Shown: positions 1 to 9,776, counted from the stretch's first letter. The stretch is DNA of 64,000 nucleotides from Paludibacteraceae bacterium (GCA_017478225.1 JAFVDX010000002.1:62001-126000), one strand, 5' to 3'. The notes: a model not told the origin generated them from the sequence alone. Numbers and translations are program-made.

Positions 1-323
1 TTTTACAGCAATTCGCAGTGCTGATAGCCCCTTATGCACCTCATTTAGCGGAAGAAATGTGGCATGGATGTGGCAATGAAACGACGGTATTTGCAGCGGA
101 ATGGCCTAAAGTAAATGAGGCTTATTTGGTGGAGAATACGCAGAAATACCCTGTGCAGTTCAATGGTAAAGTGCGTTTTACTCTGGAGGTGGCAAAGGAT
201 ATGCCTAAAGATGAAGTAGAGAAAACAGTTATGTCAAGTCCAGAAACTGCCAAATATCTTCAAGGCAATCAGCCTAAACGAGTAATCGTAGTCCCAGGCA
301 GAATCGTAAATATAGTGATGTGA
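1..323 (+). CDS. leuS: Leucyl-tRNA synthetase, C-terminal fragment
   Basis: The 5' end lies outside the window; the frame is open from base 3 and ends with TGA at 321-323. About 106 residues are visible. They match the end of the anticodon-binding and C-terminal domains of bacterial class I LeuRS: a segment APHLAEEMW followed by a small domain ending KRVIVVPGRIVNIVM, the usual terminus of this enzyme. LeuRS charges tRNA-Leu in the cytoplasm. The catalytic domain cannot be inspected here. It is followed after 38 bp by surface-polysaccharide type genes, so it marks a housekeeping boundary of that cluster. Confidence 0.93.
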   Translation, partial: LQQFAVLIAPYAPHLAEEMWHGCGNETTVFAAEWPKVNEAYLVENTQKYPVQFNGKVRFTLEVAKDMPKDEVEKTVMSSPETAKYLQGNQPKRVIVVPGRIVNIVM

Positions 324-361
324 TAAGGATAATACCATAAATAATTTATAGCAAGTTATCT

Positions 362-1147
362 ATGCGAGATTTTACCCTAAGAAAATACGAACTCTTACTA
401 ACAAATCTTCAAGTAAAAGGATATGAATTTATTACATTTGAAGACTATTGTAAAAGTGATAAAATGTCTCTTCCAAGTAAGTTCATAATTCTTCGTCATG
501 ATGTTGATAAAAGAGCATGGTGTTCACTTAAAACTGCACAAATAGAGAATAAATTACATATAAGAGCATCATATTATTTCCGCGTTGTAAAACAAAGTAA
601 TAAACCTCAAATAATAAAAGAAATAGTAGAATTAGGACATGAAATAGGTTATCATTATGAGGATATGTCATTGTGTGAGGGCGATAATTCAAAGGCAAAA
701 TTACATTTCAAAGAATGGTTAAACTATTTTAGAAAATTCTATCCTGTTAAAACAATATGTATGCATGGTGCGCCGCAAAGCAAGTGGGATAGTAAATACA
801 TTTGGAATACATGTAATTATAGAGATTTTGGTATTATTGGCGAACCTTATTATGATACTGATTTTTCTCAGATAGTATATCTAACTGATACGGGTAGAAG
901 ATGGGATGGTTATAAGGTATCTGTTCGCGACAAGATTCCTGCATATCAAGAATTATGGAACGATGAAGGATATGTATATCACACAACCGATGATATTATA
1001 AAAGCAATAGATGCTGCTTCTTTCCCAAAACAAGTTATGATTACTACGCATCCACAGAGATGGCTTGATAACTATTTTTTGTGGTTTTATGAATTGTTAA
1101 GACAAAATGCTGTTAATGTAATTAAAAGAATCTTAATTTCAAGATAA
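362..1147 (+). CDS. Polysaccharide deacetylase-like protein
   Basis: A 261-residue protein with the layout of a NodB-like (carbohydrate esterase 4) fold. HDVD at residues 46-49 supplies the likely base and metal Asp, a HEIGYHYEDM segment near 93-102 resembles the HxxxH metal motif, and a CMHGAP segment lies near 133. No signal peptide is visible, so a cytoplasmic substrate, such as a glycan precursor, is likely. The stop codon overlaps the next start by one base (TAATG), so it is co-translated with the FemAB-like gene. The family assignment is by motif; the substrate is unknown. Confidence 0.7.
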   Translation: MRDFTLRKYELLLTNLQVKGYEFITFEDYCKSDKMSLPSKFIILRHDVDKRAWCSLKTAQIENKLHIRASYYFRVVKQSNKPQIIKEIVELGHEIGYHYEDMSLCEGDNSKAKLHFKEWLNYFRKFYPVKTICMHGAPQSKWDSKYIWNTCNYRDFGIIGEPYYDTDFSQIVYLTDTGRRWDGYKVSVRDKIPAYQELWNDEGYVYHTTDDIIKAIDAASFPKQVMITTHPQRWLDNYFLWFYELLRQNAVNVIKRILISR

Positions 1148-2223
1148 TGCAATTGCTAACAGATTATAATTCTATTAAACAAGATGAGTGGCATGACCTG
1201 ATTGCTAAATCATCTGTTGCAACATGGTTTCAAACACAGCAAGCCTATGATTTCTTTTACTCACAACCTGAGTTGTTTACTACATTTGTATTAGGAATAA
1301 CTAATACTGATGATTCCACTGGAAAGCAGAGGTTGAGGGGAGTATGTGTAGGTTATGTAACGGTGGAGAAAAACAAATTAAAACAATTCTTCACGCGAAG
1401 GGCTATAATTATTGGAGGACCATTATTGGCAAACGATGCAACAAATGAAGAAGTTGAATTTCTTTTGTCAAATTTGAATAGGAGGTTGCGTTCAAAAGCA
1501 ATTTATGTTGAAACAAGAAATTTTAATGATTATAGCAAATGGAGATTGGCTTTTGAGAATGCAGGATTTGAGTACCAACCTCATCTGAATTTTCATATAG
1601 ATACCTTCTCTTTAGAAACTGTAGATGCTAATTTAGGTAAAAGTCGTAAGCGTGATATTAGAACCACCATAAGAGAAGGAGTTAATATAATTTCCAATCC
1701 AACAGAAGAGCAAGTTAAAGAATTCTATTCTATTTTAAATCATTTATATACAACTCGAGTTAAGACGCCATTGTTTCCATTGTCTTTTTTTTATGCGCTT
1801 AACCGACATCCGGCAGGTCGTTTTTTATTGACTGAATATAAAGGACATATCATAGGTGGTACTGTGTGTGTAGAGTTGCAAGGGAAATGTTTGTATGAAT
1901 GGTTTGTGTGTGGTGAGGATTGTGTGTATCCGCATGTGTTCCCATCGTGTTTTGCAACTTATTCAGGAATCAAATATGCAGCAGAACATGACTGTCCTCG
2001 TTTTGATATGATGGGAGCGGGAACTCCTAAAGAGACTTATGGTGTCCGCGATTTTAAGGCTAAATTCGGTGGCAAATTGGTGGAACACGGACGATTTATA
2101 AAAATAAATCAACACTTATTATATAAGATAGGTGAAATGGGAGTACGCATGATGCGTAATTTCGGGGGGGGTATCAATTTGAATATCAGTGCGTTAATGA
2201 AGAAAGATGGAGGGCGTTCGTAA
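1147..2223 (+). CDS. FemAB-like / GNAT-fold acyltransferase, first domain
   Basis: A 358-residue protein of the FemAB-like (peptidoglycan-bridge or GNAT-related) family. Seen features include KSRKRDIRTTIREGV near 175 and a C-terminal GAGTPKETYGVRDFKAKFGG segment, both typical of this family. Such enzymes transfer aminoacyl or acyl groups to cell-envelope glycans. The last codons are unusual: an 8-G tract at 2164-2171 precedes a tail that ends at 2223. If the tract had 9 or 6 Gs the frame would continue into the downstream FemAB-like domain and give one protein of about 672 residues. The upstream overlap (TAATG) suggests coupling to the deacetylase-like gene. Confidence 0.75.
   Translation: MQLLTDYNSIKQDEWHDLIAKSSVATWFQTQQAYDFFYSQPELFTTFVLGITNTDDSTGKQRLRGVCVGYVTVEKNKLKQFFTRRAIIIGGPLLANDATNEEVEFLLSNLNRRLRSKAIYVETRNFNDYSKWRLAFENAGFEYQPHLNFHIDTFSLETVDANLGKSRKRDIRTTIREGVNIISNPTEEQVKEFYSILNHLYTTRVKTPLFPLSFFYALNRHPAGRFLLTEYKGHIIGGTVCVELQGKCLYEWFVCGEDCVYPHVFPSCFATYSGIKYAAEHDCPRFDMMGAGTPKETYGVRDFKAKFGGKLVEHGRFIKINQHLLYKIGEMGVRMMRNFGGGINLNISALMKKDGGRS
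2164..2171 (+). repeat. Poly-G tract (G8) at the FemAB1/FemAB2 junction
   Basis: Eight consecutive Gs read as GGG GGG GGT in the first FemAB-like gene. One added G would fuse that gene to the second FemAB-like domain; the present length terminates it. Candidate slipped-strand switch. Confidence 0.85.
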
Positions 2224-2261
2224 GGTGTCATCCTATTGGTACAATATTTCAAACTCCTGAA

Positions 2262-3164
2262 ATGTTTAAAGTATATTCGCAAACTAAACATTGTTACCCA
2301 ATAGTTGTCTCTATTGTTAAAAGAGGAAGAATAAAAGGATTGTTGTTGGCTATTGTTCAATGGAATGGTGGTAGTTTTACTAAACTATTTACAGCACGAA
2401 GTATAATTATTGGGGGGCCTTTAGCAGTCAACAATAATGAGCAAATAGTAAAGATGTTGTTGAGTGAATATAAAAGGGTATTACCAAAATATGTAATTTA
2501 TTCCGAAGTACGACCGATTTATGATATGGCACATATTTTTAATTCATTAATTGGAAGTGGATATAAAAGAGTGGGGCATTATAATCTCATGCTTGATATA
2601 CGCCCGAACAAGCAGCGTTTATATGACAATCTGCATAAAGAACGTCAACGGAATATTCGACAAGCAGAGAAAGCCGGACTTGTTTTTAAAGAAGTAGATA
2701 AAGATAGTGAGATCCAACAAATTTCCAATTTGATAGAACTTACATATAAGCGTAAACGTGTGCCACTGATAGATACAAGTATTTTTCTTCAAGCAAAGCA
2801 ATTAATGCCTGAGTATGTACATTTTTTTGCTGCATATAAAGATTCACAGATGATTGCCAGACAAGTAAGACTTTGTTATAAAGGTTTGGTTTATGCGTGG
2901 TATGCAGGTAGCAATGAACAGTATTTCAAACTACGACCTAATGATTTTCTCATGTGGAATGTTATATGTTGGGCTCACGACAATGGGTATAAAATATTCG
3001 ATTTTGGAGGTGGTGGTGAACCTAATAAACCATACGGAGTACGTGATTATAAATTAAAATATGGTTGCAAAATGTATGATTATGGTCGTTATTTACATTT
3101 GCTTAGACCTATATCGTATCATTCTGCAAAAATGTTAATGACTATGCTTGGAATAAAAAAATAA
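2262..3164 (+). CDS. FemAB-like acyltransferase domain lacking its own start region
   Basis: A paralogue of the preceding gene with the family features RQRNIRQAEKAG near residue 128 and FDFGGGGEPNKPYGVRDYKL near 245. The first ATG (2262) is too far in: the same frame upstream, from 2160, encodes NEERWRAFVRCHPIGTIFQT, the conserved FemAB N-terminal strand. That stretch contains no ATG, GTG or TTG. Full-length translation therefore needs entry from the upstream gene across the G8 tract with a +1 base change. As written, the gene is either expressed as a truncated protein from 2262 or is switched off. Confidence 0.7.
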   Translation: MFKVYSQTKHCYPIVVSIVKRGRIKGLLLAIVQWNGGSFTKLFTARSIIIGGPLAVNNNEQIVKMLLSEYKRVLPKYVIYSEVRPIYDMAHIFNSLIGSGYKRVGHYNLMLDIRPNKQRLYDNLHKERQRNIRQAEKAGLVFKEVDKDSEIQQISNLIELTYKRKRVPLIDTSIFLQAKQLMPEYVHFFAAYKDSQMIARQVRLCYKGLVYAWYAGSNEQYFKLRPNDFLMWNVICWAHDNGYKIFDFGGGGEPNKPYGVRDYKLKYGCKMYDYGRYLHLLRPISYHSAKMLMTMLGIKK

Positions 3165-3184
3165 AAATTGATAACAAGTATAAT

Positions 3185-4270
3185 ATGAATATTCTTCTTG
3201 ATATAAGCCATCCTGCACATGTACATTTACTTAAGAATGTATATTTTTATTTAGTAAATGATGGACACAAAGTATATGTAGTGGCCAAACCTACTAATGC
3301 TATAACAAAGTTGCTTAATTTGTACCATATTCCGTATATCCCATTAGGTGGTAATCATGATAGTCTTTTGGGTAAAGCATTGTTACAAATAAGTAATTTT
3401 TTCTATTTGTGGTGGTTCGTAGTTAAACATAAAATAGAAATAGGTGTTCATGGTATGACTGTGGCATGGGTAAGCCGAATTACTAAAATGCATAGCATAT
3501 TGACCGATGATGATGATGATGATGTAGAGCCTCTATATGTCAAATATGCTCATCCCTATGCAAATGTTATATTATCACCTAAAGGAACTAAACGGAAATC
3601 TCAAAAAACGATATATTATCCATCATATCACGAGTTATCTTATCTTTATCCAAAAGAATTTACACCCGATGTTTCAGTATTGAGAGAATTAGGAATAATA
3701 GATGGAGAACCTTATTTTATATTAAGGTTTAATGCTTTTAAGGCTCATCATGATGTTGGGGTAGTTGGTTTAACTATTGATAACAAAAGGAGATTGATAG
3801 AATATCTGAAATCAAAAGGAAAAGTATTTATCACAACTGAGCGAAATATAGATGATGAATTTAAACAATATCAACTAAAAGTTACTCCTGATAAGGCTCA
3901 TTCATTAATGTTTTATGCGACAATGTTAATTGGTGATAGTCAGACTATGACATCGGAAGCGGCTGTATTAGGAACGCCTGCCATTCGTTGTAATACATTT
4001 GTAGGCCGTATTCATTATCTTAATGAGGAAGAAAATGAATACGGACTAACTTATGGTTTTTTGCCAAACGAGAGCGAAAAAATGTTTGAGAAAATAGACG
4101 AACTATTATCTATGCCTAATTTGAAGCGTGAATGGCAAGAGCGTCGTGAGCGGATGCTTGCGGAAAAGATAGATTATGCCAAGTTCTTGACATGGTTTAT
4201 AGAGAATTATCCCGCCTCAGTAGAACAAGCAAAGCACGCCGACAAAGACTTTTGGATGAGGTTTAAATAA
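3185..4270 (+). CDS. DUF354-type glycosyltransferase-like protein
   Basis: A 361-residue protein that begins MNILLDISHPAHVHLLKNV, the signature start of DUF354 proteins. These have a GT-B-like fold and are probably cytoplasmic glycosyltransferases, often found in polysaccharide loci. The C-terminal half has GDSQTMTSEAAVLGTPAIR, which resembles the nucleotide-sugar binding segment of GT-B enzymes. An in-frame (GAT)6 run at 3506-3523 gives six Asp residues. It follows the FemAB-like genes by 20 bp and is likely co-transcribed. The acceptor is unknown. Confidence 0.7.
   Translation: MNILLDISHPAHVHLLKNVYFYLVNDGHKVYVVAKPTNAITKLLNLYHIPYIPLGGNHDSLLGKALLQISNFFYLWWFVVKHKIEIGVHGMTVAWVSRITKMHSILTDDDDDDVEPLYVKYAHPYANVILSPKGTKRKSQKTIYYPSYHELSYLYPKEFTPDVSVLRELGIIDGEPYFILRFNAFKAHHDVGVVGLTIDNKRRLIEYLKSKGKVFITTERNIDDEFKQYQLKVTPDKAHSLMFYATMLIGDSQTMTSEAAVLGTPAIRCNTFVGRIHYLNEEENEYGLTYGFLPNESEKMFEKIDELLSMPNLKREWQERRERMLAEKIDYAKFLTWFIENYPASVEQAKHADKDFWMRFK
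3506..3523 (+). repeat. (GAT)6 trinucleotide run in DUF354 gene
   Basis: Six perfect GAT codons encode Asp6. Slippage would change length but not frame. Confidence 0.85.
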
Positions 4271-4353
4271 CCAAATAGATTGCTAATGAGCAAGCCTATA
4301 GTCATACTAATTGCCGTTTATAGCAAACTGAAAGCAGGTAAAAATATATAGAT

Positions 4354-4402
4354 TCCGTTGGAAATCGCATGTTAAATACGCAAAAGCGCAATATTTCTAA
4401 CG
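4354..4402 (+). other. Intergenic inverted repeat
   Basis: Within the 196-bp gap between the DUF354 and DUF456 genes, CCGTTGGAAAT pairs with ATTTCTAACGG with one mismatch, separated by about 27 bp. The inner part also contains GCGC/GCAAAAGCGC pairing. It could be a transcript-end stem or a protein site; no T-run follows directly. Confidence 0.4.
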
Positions 4403-4466
4403 GAAACGCGATGTTTTTTCGAGATAATAGAAGAGATAAAGGAAATAATAACGAAAGAATTATAAT

Positions 4467-4937
4467 ATGGATATAGTTCTCTTGATATTAGCATTTGTAT
4501 GCATGGTCGTTGGTATAGTAGGATGTATTGTACCAGGTTTGCCGGGAACTCCTATTGCCTATGCCGGTTTGTGGATTGCTCAGGCGACAGACAGAGTGGA
4601 TTTCAGTTGGCAAACGCTATTGATATGGGCTGTAGTGGTGGTTGTGGTGTCAGTATTAGATTATGTTGTACCGGCTTGGGGAACCAAACGATATGGAGGA
4701 ACTAAATTTGGTGTATGGGGGAGTACATTGGGAGTGTTTGTCGGATTGTTTTTTGGTGCTGTAGGAGTGATAGTAGGCCCGTTGATAGGTGCTGTATTGG
4801 GCGAGTTAGTTGGGGGAAAAGGAGCAGCAGAAGCTCTTAGAGCAGGATGGGGGAGTTTTGTGGGGATATTGTTTGGTACAATAATCAAATTGATATGCTG
4901 TGGATTGATGACAGTGGCATTAATACAAGCCTTGTAA
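4467..4937 (+). CDS. DUF456 family membrane protein
   Basis: A 156-residue protein made almost entirely of hydrophobic segments. It has an N-terminal helix with CIVPGLPGTPIAYAG and Gly-rich helices such as GAVGVIVGPLIGAVLGELVGG, which is the DUF456 pattern. It is probably an inner-membrane protein with four to five helices. No function is established for the family. A 196-bp gap containing an inverted repeat separates it from the upstream cluster, so it probably has its own transcript, but no convincing promoter was recognised. Confidence 0.8.
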   Translation: MDIVLLILAFVCMVVGIVGCIVPGLPGTPIAYAGLWIAQATDRVDFSWQTLLIWAVVVVVVSVLDYVVPAWGTKRYGGTKFGVWGSTLGVFVGLFFGAVGVIVGPLIGAVLGELVGGKGAAEALRAGWGSFVGILFGTIIKLICCGLMTVALIQAL

Positions 4938-4971
4938 TTGCACTATTCTTTCCAATATTCTTAGCCCTGAA

Positions 4972-5436
4972 TTAGTCGTTTGACCGATTTAGGGCTAATT
5001 CATATCTCAACCAACTGACGAAATATCTTATGCCGGCAATGGTAAGGGCAGCGCCAAGTCCGGGATAAAAACCGGCAAAGAATTCTATAGGTATGAATGG
5101 AATAAACTTAAGACTAATACCCAAACCCATCATAAAGAAAATAAGTATATAGCCATGCAAGTCAAAAAAAGCAAAAAGCGATTTTTTCTCTTCTTTGAAA
5201 TCAAGAATACGGGCTGTGTATCGTTTCACAAAGTTATTGAACATTAGTGAGAAGCTGATTACAACTGCAATGGCAATAAGCATAAGCCACCATACTCTTT
5301 GAGGATTTTCTATATTTACTTGTTGCAATGCTTTGATGCCGGTGATAAAAATCTTTATTCCCGGCGCGAGCCAACACAAAACCTGCATCAGTAGAAGATG
5401 TTGTTTATGTACAGGTATGATTTTGTCAGTGTTCAT
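4972..5436 (-). CDS. Small membrane protein of unknown function
   Basis: A 154-residue protein with four predicted hydrophobic helices, roughly residues 14-34, 49-68, 92-112 and 120-140, and a charged loop (RILDFKEEKKS) between helices two and three. I do not recognise a family. It lies 27 bp downstream of rlmD on the same strand and is probably the last gene of the amidase-rlmD operon. It faces the plus-strand DUF456 gene tail to tail. Confidence 0.6.
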   Translation of the reverse strand: MNTDKIIPVHKQHLLLMQVLCWLAPGIKIFITGIKALQQVNIENPQRVWWLMLIAIAVVISFSLMFNNFVKRYTARILDFKEEKKSLFAFFDLHGYILIFFMMGLGISLKFIPFIPIEFFAGFYPGLGAALTIAGIRYFVSWLRYELALNRSND

Positions 5437-5463
5437 TTAATGTAAGAATTGAATATGTCAGAC

Positions 5464-6891
5464 TTATCTTTTTTGTAGCAATACCACATTCTCACAGTGG
5501 TGGGTGTGGGGAAACATATCTACCGGTTGAACATGCTTAACTTGGTAGGCGGGGTCGAGTAGGGCAATGTCACGAGCCTGTGTGGCGGAATTGCAACTAA
5601 CATATACTATTTTTTCGGGTGCTGCAAATAAGATGGTATTGATAACATCTTCGTGCATACCTGCTCGTGGAGGGTCGGTGATGATAATGTCCGGACGACC
5701 ATATTTAACGATGAAATCGGTGTTGAGGATATTTTTCATGTCACCCGCAAAAAAGAGAGTATTATCTAATTTATTCAGTTGAGCATTAACTTTAGCATCC
5801 TCAATGGCTTCGGGCACATATTCAATTCCAATTACTTGTTTGGCGTGTCGTGCTACAAAATTAGCGATGGTTCCGGTGCCAGTGTATAAATCGTATATAA
5901 GCGGTTTAGAGTCGTTATTAAGTCCCTCTAATGCAAATTCGCGAGTTATCTTATATAATTCGTATGCCTGCTGAGTATTGGTTTGATAGAAAGATTTTGG
6001 ACCAACCTTAAATTGCAGGTCTTCCATTTGCTCTATGATATAATCTTTGCCGAAGAAAACATTTACATCAAGGTCGTTGATAGTGTCGTTGGCTTTTGTG
6101 TTGATAACATAAAGCAACGAAACAATTTGTGGGAATTGGTTATGGATGGCATTCATAAGCGGCATTGAGATATCAGCCGAGATATTTTCACCAAAGACAA
6201 CAATAAGCATCACTTCCCCTTTGCTGTTCTGACGAATAATGATAGTACGCAATATGCCTGTTTGTTGCCTTAAATCAAAGAAAGTAAGTTGATTGTTAAC
6301 GGCATACTCTCTAATAAAATTACGAATTTGGTTATTAATATCAGGCATAAGATGACATTGTTCTATATCAAGCACTTTGTCGAAACAATCGGTAATATGA
6401 AAACCTAATCCATTACCTTTTTCCACCTTATCAATACCTCCCGCGGCGTGAATATCATCCCAACTTACCCAACGCTTGTTTGAGAAGGTAAATTCAAGTT
6501 TGTTACGATACTCATAGATATGTTTTGAGCCAAAAATGGGACTAATTTCTGGAAGTTCGATTTTTCCTATTCTTGTCAGATTATCAATTATTTGTTGTTG
6601 CTTGTAGCGCAGTTGTTCTTCGTAGGGCAGAATTTGCCATTTGCATCCTCCGCATTGTCCGAAGTGTTTACATACGGCCTTTGTGCGCTTGTCGCTATAC
6701 TTGTGGAAATGTTCTACTCGGGCTTCCATGTAGTTGTGTTTTTTCTTGGTTATTTGCAAGTCAACCACATCCCCCGGTACGCACCACGGCACAAACACAA
6801 CGCAGTCATTGTATCGCGTGATGGCTTTGCCCTCGGCGGCAACACCAGTTATCTCAATATTTTCAATCAATGGTAGGTTTTTCTTTTTCAT
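5464..6891 (-). CDS. rlmD: 23S rRNA (uracil-5-)-methyltransferase RlmD/RumA family
   Basis: A 475-residue protein from the ATG at 6891. This start is preferred over the upstream in-frame ATG at 6906 because it gives an ATGA overlap with the upstream amidase stop. It has an N-terminal TRAM domain, an iron-sulfur Cys cluster CKHFGQCGGCKW near 75-86, the SAM-binding YTGTGTIANF segment, DPPRAG, and the catalytic Cys in VYVSCNSATQARD. The enzyme makes m5U in 23S rRNA (U1939 in E. coli for RlmD); which uridine is modified here cannot be told from sequence. Confidence 0.9.
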   Translation of the reverse strand: MKKKNLPLIENIEITGVAAEGKAITRYNDCVVFVPWCVPGDVVDLQITKKKHNYMEARVEHFHKYSDKRTKAVCKHFGQCGGCKWQILPYEEQLRYKQQQIIDNLTRIGKIELPEISPIFGSKHIYEYRNKLEFTFSNKRWVSWDDIHAAGGIDKVEKGNGLGFHITDCFDKVLDIEQCHLMPDINNQIRNFIREYAVNNQLTFFDLRQQTGILRTIIIRQNSKGEVMLIVVFGENISADISMPLMNAIHNQFPQIVSLLYVINTKANDTINDLDVNVFFGKDYIIEQMEDLQFKVGPKSFYQTNTQQAYELYKITREFALEGLNNDSKPLIYDLYTGTGTIANFVARHAKQVIGIEYVPEAIEDAKVNAQLNKLDNTLFFAGDMKNILNTDFIVKYGRPDIIITDPPRAGMHEDVINTILFAAPEKIVYVSCNSATQARDIALLDPAYQVKHVQPVDMFPHTHHCENVVLLQKR

Positions 6892-9776
6892 TTCTTGAGT
6901 AGCCAATTTATAGATTTTTTGTATATTTGTTCGAATTCATCGATGCTTTCTAACGGGAAAGCATAAAAAATGGTTCTGTTGTTTGCATCCCATGCGATGG
7001 CTGCATTGGTATTGCTATCAGCATATCTGGCAAAGACTATTGCGGAGTCGCCGAATGGTTTTAATGCTTCTGTAGATTCTGCATGAATGACATGTTTATT
7101 AGGCTCAGTGTAGAGATGCAAAGTGGTTGGTTGGATAAGACGGGTAATCTTGATTCTTCCATTTTTCGTTGCATTTTGTGCAGCAAAATTAGCATGCAGG
7201 CAACGCTGCATAAAGTCTTTGTCTTGTTCTTCAGTGTTTAGGTCGGAAGCAATATATGCTCCGCTCAGTAGCATGTTTCCGCTTCGCATCAAGTAGTCGC
7301 TTATTGCCAATTGTAAATTGTTGTCGAAAGTCTTGAAATCAACGCATGTTTTGTCTGTTCCTAATATAGTTGTGCGTTGTTTACCCATAATGATATCAAT
7401 GGCGTTGAAATCGGACGAAATAGAGTCAATAGCATCTGCAGAAGAACTTACATAACTATATCCTAATTCAGCCAATACTTTCCCATGCATAACGGGATAA
7501 TCAAAAGTGTTTCCCATGGTATATGTATAAGCATAGTCCATATATGAATCACCAAATCCACCAGCATCATCGCTCACCCAAGGTTCGTTTAGCCTAAATT
7601 CTTTCTGAGCACCTATATATGCAATATTTTTTCCGTATTGTACTCCATGTGACAATGGATTAAAGCCTGCATAGGTAGAGTCGATACGAAAACTCTCAGG
7701 TGCTGCAAGGCGATGAAATCCGTTTATTATCAGAATTTTTCCTTGCGATTGAGATGAAATAAAAGCGGACAATGTTTCCGAAGGCAAAGAAATTCCGCCT
7801 TTGTTGCCTGCTGCAACCCTGAAATCGTATTGTGTGTTTTTATTCAAAGGCAAGGTAATAGTTGTTTTTTTTGTGCGAGTGCCATTGTCCCAATCTCCGT
7901 TGTTTTCCCTGCGATAAACCACATAAAAATCGGGCTTGGCTGTTGGCTCAAGACTATCATTTGTTGCTTGCCATGTAAGAGTAACTCCGCTTTCATCGGC
8001 AAAATCTATTTTGAAGTTATTTATCGGTAATGGTTGCACGGTATATGGTGTGGAGTATTGTTCATGCAGATATTTCAGTATCCCTTTGTAAACGGCTCTA
8101 CATACGAGAAACTTAAAACGAGGGTCGTGACCATATCTCATATCTGCTAGGTTTTGATGTGCAAGTAGTTCGAGAATTATAGTAGGGACTTCCGGATTTC
8201 TTGTTTCACTATATGATGCATTCTTTAGTTCTCTGCGTTGCCATTCAGGTGCGTATGTGGCGCGTATGTCTTCTACTAATTGTGTTTGAATATAATCTGC
8301 GTATTGCCTTGCAGACAAACGACTAATACCTGTAGGATAGGTCTTGCTCTTATTGTTATTTTTGTCGGTGTAGATAACTAATGTACCTACAATGCTGTCA
8401 TTTTTCTTCAGTCCAGCATCTGTATGAAAAGCAAGAGCGGCATGAATAGGGATATTGAGTCCTTTAGCACTTGGATTAGTTTGGCTGCCACCAGAAATGT
8501 AGTTTATCCATCTGCCACGCGAGGCGAAATCATCGGTATAATCGTTTTGCCCTTTAGAGAAATTATATACCGAATCAGGGATACCACTATATTGCATATA
8601 GTACCTCGCACCTTCTATATACCTTGGACAACCACTTGTTTCTTGATAATCAGGTGTGTCTTCTGTATATGGGTATCTGCCAACACTTCCGACTCCTCCG
8701 CCTAATCGAATAGCATCGGAGGTAAGCACAGAACCTAATCTGCCTCTATTACTTACCGTTATGAAATTTAATTTAGGGTCGGTTGAGAAATGAAATGTAC
8801 CTAAATACACCCATGTGCTACCACCCATTTGCTGATTTACATGAAAGATTGTTCTAACACCGCTGTGCATTACTATATATTCAGCGCTATTAGTGCTGTT
8901 TTCTAATGTCTTATACGAAACATATACGGCATAATCATCTTCTTGTTCTATTTTTGGAGAATAGACAAGTTGTTTGTCTGAATTTTTGTTGATATCATCG
9001 TCTGTAAAGGCATATCCACCCATTGTGAAAGGGTTTTCGCCTTCGGAAAGTGGTCTGAGCGGCATTGACCACCCGCCCGTAGTTGTCTGTTGCCAACCTT
9101 GAGGCAATATCAGTTGGCGGTCATCTACAATTATCTCTTTGTCTTGGGTGTCGCGCTCACGAGGTTGAATCACGATGGCACCGGCATTTTCAAGCATTGG
9201 CACCAAAAGAGGCATTGTGTAAGAAGATGTATAAAGGTCTTCTATTGTGGTTAATAACTTAGCGCGCTGGAAAATCCATCTCTGTTCCTGCTGATTATAA
9301 TACAAACCATGACTTCCATATACCGCTAAATGAATATCTTGCAGTCCTTGCTCTATATTATATGGTAAACTTATGTTTTTTGTTAGCGGTTGTAGTGGTG
9401 CAGTGAGGGTGAATCTTTTTTGTTTAGCAGTGGAATTGGCGTTTGTACGGAGATTTCGAGGACTTATCAATTCTCCTAATTCATAACCATTAGTGTAAAT
9501 TGCGACCACACTATTGGCATTATTGTTAACATACAAACTGCAAAGAAGGCGTATATGCGCCACTTGTTTTTCGTTGAGCGGTACCCATTCTAAGTTTTTG
9601 CTTGCTTGAAGGGTGATATAATTGTTCCTTGCAAATACTTTGGTGATATTGATTTTGCCTACATTGGCCTGCTCGTTGACATACCTGCTGATAGTATCGG
9701 CAAGTGCCTGCTTGTCAAAAGCGAATGAACAGATACTAAATATGAAAGCAAAAACGAAAAGATATAATCGTTTCAT
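6888..9776 (-). CDS. Secreted N-acetylmuramoyl-L-alanine amidase-like protein with golvesin-like and FN3 domains ('xanthan lyase' family)
   Basis: The start is placed at the ATG at 9776, which gives a clear signal peptide MKRLYLFVFAFIFSICSFA; the open frame extends to 9851 but that would overlie the promoter. The 962-residue protein has an amidase-3 fold split by an insertion. A first His is in YGSHG near 155, a golvesin/xanthan-lyase type beta domain lies around 280-350, then HTDAG near 450 and the catalytic Glu in TIILELLAHQN. A fibronectin type III domain follows near 580-670, then an uncharacterised C-terminal region. It likely acts on peptidoglycan in the periplasm or at the surface. It is the first gene of an operon with rlmD. 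Confidence 0.75.
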   Translation of the reverse strand: MKRLYLFVFAFIFSICSFAFDKQALADTISRYVNEQANVGKINITKVFARNNYITLQASKNLEWVPLNEKQVAHIRLLCSLYVNNNANSVVAIYTNGYELGELISPRNLRTNANSTAKQKRFTLTAPLQPLTKNISLPYNIEQGLQDIHLAVYGSHGLYYNQQEQRWIFQRAKLLTTIEDLYTSSYTMPLLVPMLENAGAIVIQPRERDTQDKEIIVDDRQLILPQGWQQTTTGGWSMPLRPLSEGENPFTMGGYAFTDDDINKNSDKQLVYSPKIEQEDDYAVYVSYKTLENSTNSAEYIVMHSGVRTIFHVNQQMGGSTWVYLGTFHFSTDPKLNFITVSNRGRLGSVLTSDAIRLGGGVGSVGRYPYTEDTPDYQETSGCPRYIEGARYYMQYSGIPDSVYNFSKGQNDYTDDFASRGRWINYISGGSQTNPSAKGLNIPIHAALAFHTDAGLKKNDSIVGTLVIYTDKNNNKSKTYPTGISRLSARQYADYIQTQLVEDIRATYAPEWQRRELKNASYSETRNPEVPTIILELLAHQNLADMRYGHDPRFKFLVCRAVYKGILKYLHEQYSTPYTVQPLPINNFKIDFADESGVTLTWQATNDSLEPTAKPDFYVVYRRENNGDWDNGTRTKKTTITLPLNKNTQYDFRVAAGNKGGISLPSETLSAFISSQSQGKILIINGFHRLAAPESFRIDSTYAGFNPLSHGVQYGKNIAYIGAQKEFRLNEPWVSDDAGGFGDSYMDYAYTYTMGNTFDYPVMHGKVLAELGYSYVSSSADAIDSISSDFNAIDIIMGKQRTTILGTDKTCVDFKTFDNNLQLAISDYLMRSGNMLLSGAYIASDLNTEEQDKDFMQRCLHANFAAQNATKNGRIKITRLIQPTTLHLYTEPNKHVIHAESTEALKPFGDSAIVFARYADSNTNAAIAWDANNRTIFYAFPLESIDEFEQIYKKSINWLLKK

